Shown in pieces: positions 33,361 to 41,979 of a DNA stretch of 64,000 nucleotides. Source of the stretch: Prostheceraeus crozeri (Eukaryota > Platyhelminthes > Polycladida > Euryleptidae); assembly GCA_907163375.1 (NCBI GenBank), contig CAJQUW010014300.1, positions 310,001 to 374,000 of the forward strand, written 5' to 3'. The notes beneath the pieces are model-generated. The model saw only the letters and a list, made by a program, of their open reading frames with translations. It did not search any database and was not told where the DNA came from. Both the position numbers and the translations under genes were made by a program. Position 1 is the first letter of the stretch; every line of letters begins with the position of its first letter.

Positions 33361-34319
33361 TTTTTGGTACACGACTCTCACAAGTCGGAACAATGCTCAA
33401 GATCTCGGAGTCCTACCAGGACTCAGGGAGGTCAAGAGTTCGCCTGAGTATATAGGCACTGCCAAGCAAGGCGGCCTTCTGTAATTGAGGTACATGGTGG
33501 TGTCCGGGGATTTCTTTCAGGTACTTCGTCAACTTTCCTGTGTGTGCTCCAAGTGATCTGATCACAACAGGGATGCACGTTACTTTGATGTTCCACAGCT
33601 TCTGTATTTCCATTTTCAGGTCTTGATACTTTGTGATTTTCTCTTTTTCTTTGTTGTTGATGTTCCGGTCTTCGGGTACTGATATGTCGATTATGATGCC
33701 AGTCTTCTTCGCTTTGTCCACTATCACTATGTCTGGTCTTCTTGCTGTGATTCTTCTATCAGTCCGTATCTCGAAGTCCCACAAGATCTTCACTGCGCTG
33801 TCCTCTATCACTGGCACAGGCACGTGCTGCCAGGGTTCACGTGATACGGGCAAGTCGTAGTCCATGCATATGCTTCGATGGACTATCCTTGCAACTTCAT
33901 TGTACCGGTTGAGGTACTCGTTTCCGGCTAGCTTTGAGCAGCCAGTTAGGATGTGAGCGACTGTCTCATCTGTAGCCTTGCACATTCTGCATTTCGGATC
34001 TGTGCCTGTTTTTGTTATGTACGTTGAATGCGCTTTCGTGTTCAAGGCTTGGTCCTGGGCTGCGACAAGTAGTGCTTCCGTTTCTATCTTCATCTTGACT
34101 GTTTTCAACCAACTATAGCATGCCTTCCCTGATGTTATTTCTTTCATTTGTCGTACATATTGGCCGTGCATTGCTTTGTCTTTCCATTTCTGATACCGCT
34201 CTTCCATTCTCTTTTCTTTCCATTCTGCTGTTGTTTCCTCACATTGTCTATACAGATCACTTGCTTGAGCCACCGCCAGCAGTGGGTCATCAGCAACGTT
34301 GTGGAGGTGATCTGTTAGA
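33361..34319 (-). mobile_element. RLE-type LINE copy 2, C-terminal part (left of the Polinton)
   Basis: Minus strand, open from 34319 to 33413. It encodes DDPLLAVAQASDLYRQ, a CCHC zinc knuckle (CRMCKATDETVAHILTGC, all four ligands present) and the restriction-like endonuclease core: RRPDIVIVDK, then IIIDISVPED and a Lys-containing helix, i.e. the PD...D...K arrangement of the R2/R4/NeSL/Hero group. It ends ALLGSAYILRRTLDLPESW, then a 3' leader and an A-run (T-run on plus at 33357-33365). The coding part is intact here, unlike copy 1. The upstream part lies beyond the Polinton at 50045-50254. Confidence 0.88.
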
Positions 34320-34479
34320 AGTAGTATAGGGTATGATATCCGGCGCATCGCTTCGCTCGCACCGGATATCACACCTTGCGAGATTTTTCAAAATTTAGGT
34401 AGTCTCCAAATTTCAAAAATTTAGGTAGTGACAAATTTTCGAAAAAACCAAATTTCAAAAATTTAGGTAGTCTCCAATA

Positions 34480-34620
34480 TCACGTAATCGAAAATTTAAG
34501 TTGTCTCAAAATATCACGTAATCGAAAATTTAAGTTGTCTCAAAATATCACGTGGTCTAAGAATTTTGAAAATTTAGGCAGACGAAAATTTAAGTTGTCT
34601 CAAAATATCACGTAGTCTCA
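34480..34620. repeat. Subterminal tandem repeats, left
   Basis: Units of about 33-34 bp containing AAATTTAAGTTGTCTCAAAA and TATCACGTAATCG are repeated about three times. The counterpart on the right (about 49683-49880) has four to five. Confidence 0.8.
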
Positions 34621-34671
34621 ATATACCAGAAGATTGTATTCAAAATATTTATTCAAAATATTTCTTTAAAA

Positions 34672-34857
34672 ATGGAAACCTCAACGGGGACGAAAATGGA
34701 AGAAGCTTCGAGAATAAATCCTTCGTTATCACAGTTAAAAATAAGTGAATTGAATAAAGAAAAACACAAGGATAGAGTACGTTATATGAAAGTTAAGGAA
34801 ACGCAATTATTATTACGATTAGAACATTATAAAAAAATTAAGAAAGAGATGGTCTAA
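34672..34857 (+). CDS. Small Polinton frame inside the left repeat
   Basis: About 60 codons (METSTGTKMEEASRINPS..., KHKDRVRYMKVKETQLLLRL), highly charged and helical. It is the repeat-borne counterpart of the start of the protein at 48948-49631 on the other side. It probably exists only because the terminal repeat reaches into that gene. Part of the fossil element; function unknown. Confidence 0.5.
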   Translation: METSTGTKMEEASRINPSLSQLKISELNKEKHKDRVRYMKVKETQLLLRLEHYKKIKKEMV

Positions 34858-35234
34858 AGTTAAGAATGTAACACAAGGAATTGGCATATTCTTAACAATA
34901 AGTTTAGGAGTATTTACAATTGTTAAATCATCTGGCGTTCTTACAATTCCAGTAGTTGCTACTACTCTGTGAAACAATGAGATTTTAATTGTACGTTAGC
35001 CAAGTTGTTTTAATTCTTGCCAGTGCGTCAGCACACCCGCATGACGTCAAGACATCTGCCAGCTGTACTGTTTTCATTTCTCTCTCTCGGCTGTCATTGT
35101 ATCGTGTGCTCAGATTGTTGTGATATTATTTCAATCAACACTTATCATCTGCTTGCTCTCATCGTTCCACTATCTTTAATTACGTTATTCTTATATTTTG
35201 AACATAGTGATTTGTACTAATTTATCCGTCAATC

Positions 35235-35822
35235 ATGAGTCAAGCAGTCGTTGAACAACAAGCTAACATAGCAACGGTACTTCCACAGTTCTTCAAAAAT
35301 ATTGCGGAGTCGTTCATTCCATCGGAGAAACATTCTGAATACTTTTCGTATATAGACCAGCAAGTGAAGAAAGCGTCTCTACTCTTCAATCCTGACGTTA
35401 TACGTTCTGCTCGAAAAGCATACAAAGAACAACAGAAAATCGCAGCCAAAGCAAAGAAGGAATCAGCACTTCCTTTCAGAATCGAAACATTTACAAAACA
35501 GTTGAAAGAAAGTGTTTTTCAGCGTCATACATTCATCGATTCATTGGATTATTTTAAAGAACCGGCGGGGGATATTTCAACGTCACTGAATTCTGTGAAA
35601 CAACACTTATATCACGAAAACCAAGGCCATCTTTTGAGTGTCACATGTAAAATTTTTATTGGAAAACACGCCAATCATTTATTATCTTTGTGTGAGAATA
35701 ATAAAGGAGATTTCACATATCTCTTAAAACACAACAATATTAACTATTCACGAACTGAACTTGAAAACGGGCACATAAATTTCAGACTCTTTGTAGAGTC
35801 TCACTTCCTATACGACTGTTAA
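35235..35822 (+). CDS. Unidentified Polinton-borne protein
   Basis: An open frame of 195 residues beginning MSQAVVEQQANIATVLPQFF. The N-terminal half is helical and charged (RSARKAYKEQQKIAAKAKKE). The C-terminal half contains TCKIFIGKHANHLLSLCENN and NYSRTELENGHINF. I do not recognise a domain. It lies on the plus strand between the left repeat and the protease, where Polintons often carry variable genes. It is one of the few uninterrupted frames in the element. Confidence 0.6.
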   Translation: MSQAVVEQQANIATVLPQFFKNIAESFIPSEKHSEYFSYIDQQVKKASLLFNPDVIRSARKAYKEQQKIAAKAKKESALPFRIETFTKQLKESVFQRHTFIDSLDYFKEPAGDISTSLNSVKQHLYHENQGHLLSVTCKIFIGKHANHLLSLCENNKGDFTYLLKHNNINYSRTELENGHINFRLFVESHFLYDC

Positions 35823-36105
35823 AAGCTAATCTTTCAATCTTAGAGCAGTGTCTTTCACAAGATGAGTGTTTTTGGAATAATTGATTATTTAACCCTTCTG
35901 TCATTAATCATTTTCATTATGTTGTTATATGACGTCATTTTTCTCTCATCCAATGAATCCTTGTCCACGAGTGGACATATTTTCATGTATTTTGTGAATG
36001 TATCCAAAGTGAATGTATGCAAAGTGGATGTAACCAAAGTGAAATAAGCATGTGTTGTTTTTGATTTTACATTTACATATAATAGAAACATTTTATCTTC
36101 TATAG

Positions 36106-36299
36106 AAATCAGTAACATTCGAGACTTCCTAAAAATATACGGCAAACAAACCATGTCAAATTTCGATTTAAATAAGATCGCAAATCATTTGGGAATAAAG
36201 AATTTTCACCTATTGATGAGGGATGAATTACAGTTGATTAAAGATGTGCGAAGCACTAGCTCTGCTAATAAACCGATTCCTTACAATGTAACGTTTTAA
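36106..36299 (+). pseudogene. Partial duplicate of the protease N-terminus
   Basis: The plus strand encodes IRDFLKIYGKQTMSNFDLNK and LGIKNFHLLMRDELQLIKD, nearly the same as the first 45 residues of the protease that starts at 36429. It stops before any catalytic part. A local duplication within the Polinton is the simplest reading. Confidence 0.6.
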
Positions 36300-36428
36300 T
36301 TTGGATTAAATTAAATCATTTCAAAATCGAATAAGTAGTAAGGAAAGTCATCATTATGCGTCAGTTTTTTAACTCAATACCCCCCTTCTGACTTCTAGGG
36401 GTCCCTATAAGAAATTTTTTATTATAAA

Positions 36429-36860
36429 ATGTCTAGCATTACCGAGTTCTTAAAATTATATGGAACGCAAACAACTACAAATTTTGATCTAAAGAAAATT
36501 GCTAATCAATTGGGAATAAAGAATTTTCACATATTGATGAGAGACGAATTACAATTCCTAAAAAATAAGCCATCTATAAATTTCATAACAAATCTTCACA
36601 TGTCAGATCAAAAAGGAGTACATTGGTCAGCAGGTATCTTTAGTAAAAACGGAGATAATTACTATTTTGACTCTTATGGATTGCCTCCAACAAATGAAGT
36701 CAAAGAATTACTTGGAAATGGAATTTATAATACATTTCAAATTCAAAATTCAGGAACTACTTATTGTGGTCAATTATGTCTTTATATTATATTTAAATTA
36801 CAAAAAGGAGTACCATTTCTTGATATTATGTTAGAATTGAATAATAATAATGATCATTAA
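36429..36860 (+). CDS. PRO: Polinton adenain-like cysteine protease
   Basis: 143 residues. The catalytic order of adenovirus-type maturation proteases is visible: His in KGVHWSAG (about residue 65), an acidic residue in YYFDSYGLP (about 81-85) and Cys in TTYCGQLCLY (about 117). In Polintons this enzyme is thought to process capsid proteins during assembly. The length is short but usual for Polinton versions. It stands on the plus strand, ending almost exactly where the convergent integrase gene ends. Named from the family; activity is not implied for this fossil. Confidence 0.85.
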   Translation: MSSITEFLKLYGTQTTTNFDLKKIANQLGIKNFHILMRDELQFLKNKPSINFITNLHMSDQKGVHWSAGIFSKNGDNYYFDSYGLPPTNEVKELLGNGIYNTFQIQNSGTTYCGQLCLYIIFKLQKGVPFLDIMLELNNNNDH

Positions 36861-37997
36861 AAATCACTTCGTTGTAATTCATTTTGATAAAATCGGCCTC
36901 TTATATCTTCATCATCTAAATCTTTAATTTCATAAGTAATCGGATAAGTTTGATCTATATTAGAAACTTTAAATATTTCTTTAGTCCAATAGCCAACAAA
37001 GCCTTTTTCAAACTTATTCTTATACTTAAATATTCTAACTCTATCCCCAATCTTAAATTTCGGCTTAAGTTTCTGCAAATTCGGATTACTCTCATTCGGA
37101 TAATTATTTTCGAATATTTTTTTCGTATCAAATCAGGATCGTCAGAAGCATTCTTTGGAGTTTCTTCAATACCTGAATGAATCTTATTGTTATAATCCTC
37201 AACAATTCCTGGTAATATCTTCAACCATTTCTGATTTCTTTGTTCTGTAAATTTTTTGAATAATTTATTTTTTAACGACCGATTGAATCTTTCTATTACT
37301 ACAGCCTTTCCTGCATTTTCAGTTGAATAAACAGTTTCAAATAGTGCCTGAATATTTCTGTTATAAAACTCAGTCCCTTTCTCAACAAACAATTTCCTTG
37401 GCTTTCTATTAGTTTCTTTAAAGATTTCTTCAAACGCATATTTAACTGACAAACCACCCAAGCATATCGTGTATATAAAACTATAACGGTCAATGCGTAC
37501 TTGAACCCTCTTTCATTCGGCATATGAATAAGATCAGCACTCCAAATATCATCTTTATTAAATACTTTTACTTTCAATAGATATTTCGGCTTTCTGAATT
37601 CTTTATGACTTTCAGACGCGTAGGTTTTAGAGTCATGAGTTTTGTCTAAACCCTGACCGAATAATATTTTAGCTTGTAAAGCTTTCTTAACAAACATTCT
37701 TTCAATTCTTTCTCTAAATGTAGGATTTTGAATACTGTCTAATTCTTGAATCATTTTCTTATCAGCTACATGTCGAGAACTTAGGTCATGATTTCGATAA
37801 GCTAAATCGTGTTTATAAGATGCCGCATCTACTCTATTTATTGGTTCTTCACCTGGTTTTGGATTATTATTCTCATCTAGTCTTATATATAATCGAGTTC
37901 CTGGACCGGTATATGGTTGACCAGGAAGATGTTTTTCTTTTGAATATTTACTCCAAATAAATCCAGGAAAGTTTTCTAATGTTTTTTTGTATGTCAC
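36857..37997 (-). CDS. INT: Polinton integrase with N-terminal phospholipase A2-like domain
   Basis: The first 80 or so residues (from 37997) resemble the parvovirus VP1 phospholipase A2: the calcium loop region QPYTGPGTRLY, then INRVDAASYKHDLAYRNHDL with the His-Asp pair, then HVADKKMIQEL. A linker leads into a retroviral-type integrase core: DIWSADLIHMP and KYALTVIVLYTRYAW, KGTEFYNRNIQALFE, then KAVVIERFNRSLKNKLFKKF. The C-terminal part has FKIGDRVRIFKYKNKFEKGF and ends YQNELQRSDF. Phospholipase and integrase start share one frame, so the fusion is real in this copy. The integrase would insert the element; the phospholipase in parvoviruses breaches endosomes. The gene is damaged in a few places. 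Confidence 0.85.
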
Positions 37998-38291
37998 CTC
38001 CGGAATGCTGACAATTTAAGGTTTTATGTACTTTTAAGAGATGATTCAATAAATCTAAATTAGAAATTTTTAATTTAATTAAATTTTCGGAATTTGTAGA
38101 ATACATTTTTAAAGATAAAATAAAATAAATGTTTTACCTAATTGAACCTTGTTCAGAGGCTTTAGCCGATCGGACCAAAGGTCCTCAGGTTATTACCTAA
38201 TCATACTAGGACTTAGATATATTCCAGAACCATCTTTAGTTTCTTTAATTTCAATTAAATCATCAACATTATCTAGAATGTTTTTAAGAAC

Positions 38292-38681
38292 TCATTTTCC
38301 TTCATCAACTAAATTTAATTTACTAATAAAATTATCTACTATTCCTTCACCCCTAGAAACTTTCTCTAACTCTCTATTATGACGTTTTTGTTCTTCTAAT
38401 GCTGCCTTCTCTGATTTATTTTTATTTACTGCTTGGACAATACCAGCTGTCCCACCTGCAACACTTCCTGCTGCTGCTATGCCACCTATTATTAGTGGAA
38501 TTAATGGGAGAATTCCGCCATTCTTTTCTTCTTGTAATTGAATATTCTCTATCATTGGTTTACTTATGTAATATTTCTTTTTGTTAATCGTAATAGTTTT
38601 AGGTGTATTTTTGTCGACAATGTTACGTAATTTTAATTCAACAGTTTTATTATTATTATTATTACTTTTCGCTTGCGACAT
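38292..38681 (-). CDS. Polinton small protein with glycine/alanine membrane segment
   Basis: 129 residues: a basic, Asn-rich N-terminus, then GGILPLIPLIIGGIAAAG, a strongly hydrophobic stretch with Gly-Gly motifs, and a charged helix (EKAALEEQKRHNRELEKVSR). It resembles the small hydrophobic, membrane-active or core proteins seen near capsid genes in Polintons, virophages and adenoviruses. The exact role is unknown. Same strand as the capsid genes. Confidence 0.5.
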   Translation of the reverse strand: MSQAKSNNNNNKTVELKLRNIVDKNTPKTITINKKKYYISKPMIENIQLQEEKNGGILPLIPLIIGGIAAAGSVAGGTAGIVQAVNKNKSEKAALEEQKRHNRELEKVSRGEGIVDNFISKLNLVDEGK

Positions 38682-38907
38682 TTTTAATAAAAAAATTTTA
38701 AGTTATCAAAAATTTTAATCTATTCTAGATATGAATAAATTTTAAGTTAAGAATTTTAAATCTATTCTAGTTATGAAAACAATTTAAGTTAAGAACAAAT
38801 TTTAAGTTAGGAAAAATTTTAATCTAAGAAATTTTTAATCTATTATAGTTACAAAACGTTTTAAGTTATCAAAAATTTTAATTAACCAATCGACGAAGTC
38901 TTGGGCT

Positions 38908-40247
38908 TTAGCCTATCCTAGCCATCTTTCCATTAAGAACTTCAATAGAATATTTTACATCTTCTAGCAATAAACCATAAGCCATCAATGAAGTTGTGGA
39001 ATCTTTCTTTTCAATATTAATTGTTACATCACAACCAGTCTTGTTAATATCTTCAGATTGTGCACTTAAATTGAAACAGAAAACAGGATATAAATGTCTC
39101 CAATCTCCAGGAGTTAATTGTGGTTCAACTCCAAATTCTATACAAAGATTTCGATAAGCATCATGTCCTTCCATGAATTGATTATTGGTATCATCGAATC
39201 TTAATGGATCAATTGGATATCGGGTTTGATTTAAAGCAACTTGTAAACTTCGAATTGTATTAATATGAAAAGATCGTTGTTCTTATCAAAACTTGGAGAA
39301 TTATTTCTTTGAAAAGTTAGCAATAAATATCTTGGAGTATTCGCAGTTCTAGTAAAATGCCAGTTAAATATTTGTTCGGAAAAAGTTACTGAACTAGCAG
39401 TACGCTTTAGAAAATTTACTGGAATTGGTTTGTTAGTGTTCAATCTATTTGCAATATCTAATTCGACCTCTAAGCTAGGAGTAATATACTTAATCCACCA
39501 TTCAAGTCTATCAATTTTTAGATATGCTTTTTTTCCAGTCTTACCATAAAAGATTAATTCATTATTTGCTGTGCGATGAATTATTAATTTAAATTTTAAT
39601 TGACATGATATTTTGTCATAATCTAAATATCCGAATAATGAAGACAATGACCAATTTACTGTCTGTTTACTTTTCTTGTTAAATTCACGTCTTTCCCTAT
39701 ATGCATTATCATTTGTTTTATTTAAATGTTTTGCAATATTTTCTACATCTTTCGCAATTCCTGCTGCATCTGTTCCAGCGTGAGTTAAATCATCAACAAT
39801 TATACCATCATTAGTATCAGGAAACCAACCTTCGATTTCATGCTTTTTATTATTTTCACCAATTGTTACAAATCTAAGCATTGTATCAATTACACCTGGA
39901 GAATCACTTATTGTTTCTATATTTTGAGTTGCAACATCTAAACGCATTTGTGAATTTAATCTTGAAAAAAAATTATTCTCTAATGCAATATTATCGCTAT
40001 CTGGTAATGGTGTTGTAAAATTGGCATCACTATATAAAGAATATTCACAGTGTAAAAATGAATCAGGTAGATATATATATATATAACTCTGTTGATTATC
40101 AACTTCAAAGATTAAATCACCTCCAGTATTTACTCTACTAGAAGATCCGGGATTCATAGCAATTCTTATATAGTCATTCTTTTTTTGATTATAACTGGCG
40201 AACGGAGGATCGTCTAATCTAAATTCATTTTCGATAAGCGAAGACAT
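38908..40247 (-). CDS. MCP: Polinton major capsid protein (double jelly-roll type)
   Basis: Starts at the ATG at 40247 (MSSLIENEFRLDDPPFASYN). Features typical of Polinton major capsid proteins include WWIKYITPSLEVELDIANRL and FSEQIFNWHFTRTANTPRYL followed by LLTFQRN (family pattern TPRxxxxxFQ). Later come NQTRYPIDPLRFDD, MEGHDAYRNLCIEFGVEP and LYPVFCFNLSAQSED. The total of around 440 residues is within the family range. It forms the capsid shell in the related viruses. Neighbouring small genes on the same strand look like accessory virion genes. Damaged, but clearly recognisable. Confidence 0.8.
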
Positions 40248-40381
40248 TTTTATAAAAAGTAATTTGACTTTTTTTTTTCTCACACACAGAAAACAAATTT
40301 CTCACACCCAGAAAAAAATTTCTCACACCCAGAAAAAAAATTTCTCAAACCCAAAAAAAATTTTACTAAAATATAATTTTA

Positions 40382-40830
40382 GAATTTTGCTAAACCAGTA
40401 CCTAACTGCGTACCATTACCTCTTATTTCTTCAATTGAACGAACCGTTGGTTCTATGGCTACGCCTGATTTCTTCTCATGTTTACTCTCAGACCCTGCAG
40501 CTATGTTAGCAATTTTGTTTTTTGTTTCCTCTGAAAGTTTTTTAATTTTTTTAGTTCTTCAGAATCATTCTTAAGTTTACGAATAGTTTCTAGTTGTTTT
40601 AATTCGTTTTGAGACTTGACAGCATTTGATATTGCACTAGCTGTACTACCTATAGCAGCCGCTCCTTTTGCAGCAGTTGCAATCAAGTCTTTATTATTTT
40701 TAATTAAGTTAACGATACTTCCTATGCCAGAAAAGATACCAGCTCCGCTGTTTACACCAGCTCCGCTGTTTACACTATCTCCTTCTTTTTGAATTGTTTC
40801 TACATTGTTATAATGGTAAACAGATTTCAT
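40382..40830 (-). CDS. Polinton small alanine/glycine-rich protein
   Basis: Short protein with a duplicated NSGAG motif near the start, then a Gly/Ala/Ile-rich hydrophobic region (GIFSGIGSIVNLIKN, ATAAKGAAAIGSTASAIS) and a Lys/Leu-rich coiled-coil end. It resembles the second class of small virion-associated hydrophobic proteins of Polintons. No catalytic motif. Lies just upstream of the major capsid gene. Confidence 0.45.
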
Positions 40831-41172
40831 AGATGGTTCATGTGCTATTTTTTAATTTGAAGCAAAATGTTTAAGATTGTGTTTATAAATTATATGCATT
40901 TTTTAGGATTAAATTTGACTTTTGGAAAAAATATTTACGTTAAGATTTACGTGCGTCATTGGCTAAAGCCTCTGGACAAGGTCCGATCAAGATGTACGTG
41001 GGTGAATGTCCAACAACTTCGTGATCACTCTATTAATTTTCCGTTGCACTTTATCTATCGCGTCAAGCAGAGTGTCATGTACTTTAATTTCCTTTCTATT
41101 AACTTGCATTTTCTGCTGATTCATCTTCAACGCCGTTTTAAGAGCATTTAACTTAATTTCAAGAACATCTAA

Positions 41173-41871
41173 TTAATTTTTAACAGCATCTAACTGTTCT
41201 TTATTTCCCTTAGAGTTTTCTTGTAAATTTTTCTTTAATTCATTTTCTAAATTGATTTTAAGAGTTTTCATTTTATCAACTTTTTGATTAAGTGAGTTTA
41301 CTTCATTTACTATTCTATTCATCTTTTTTATTTGTTGAGTAATTTTAGAACTTAATTCATCAACACTTTTTTGGAATGTAGCTTGCAACTGCTTTAAATA
41401 TTTTAATTCTTTCAGGAAGTTTTTCTATTTCATCGTCTAACTGTTCTTTCAATAAATTCATCTGATGTTTATTTTAATGACTGCAGATTTTAACTTTATA
41501 GAAAGCAATATTAAAATTTTTGATTGTTCTGAAATCTTTTTAAAAAGTTTTGCTATATCTGCTTCTAGCTCTCTATCCTTTTTATCAAGTTTTAATAATT
41601 TTTCGTTTAATGATTTGTCATTAAGTTTAAGCAACTTTAATTCATTCATCAGTGGAACCAAAACGTCGTTTATATATTTTTCTTCTAAGTCACTGATTTG
41701 TGTATCAACATATTGTTTATTTGTTAACTCTGTATTTTGTTGCGGAAGAATAGAAAGATGCAATGGACCAGATAAAACGTCTCCAGTTTTCATAATATAA
41801 TTTTCTATTTCTATTTCTGATTCACGATTATTCGGGATATATGCACCTCCACCAACATTTGGTAACATCAT
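41173..41871 (-). CDS. Fibre-like coiled-coil protein of the Polinton
   Basis: The N-terminal part reads MLPNVGGGAYIPNN and then YIMKTGDVLSGPLHLSILP, followed by NTELTNKQYVDTQISDLEEK. The pattern M-x-G-D-x-x-x-G-x-L-x-L ... L-T-N-K-x-Y-V-D is a well-known shaft repeat of bacteriophage tail fibres. The rest is an almost uninterrupted coiled coil (KLLKLDKKDRELEADIAKLF; later SSKITQQIKKMNRIVNEVNS). A trimeric attachment fibre on the virion is a reasonable inference. Damaged. Confidence 0.55.
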
Positions 41872-41979
41872 TTTTTAACAATAAAACATATATATGTCAT
41901 GGAAATGAATTTTAGATATAATTTTTAGATATAAATTTTTAGATGTAATAAGTTTTTAGATGTAATTAAAAAAATTATT

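Larger units (their letters stand above)
34320..34890. repeat. Polinton left terminal inverted repeat
   Basis: Pairs with 49381-50044. The outermost 160 bp are essentially identical to the right end. The repeat includes a short palindrome (GATATCCGG ... CCGGATATC), a set of about 33-bp tandem units and the start of a small open frame at 34672. The left copy is about 90 bp shorter because it has fewer tandem units and a shorter small frame. Confidence 0.92.
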
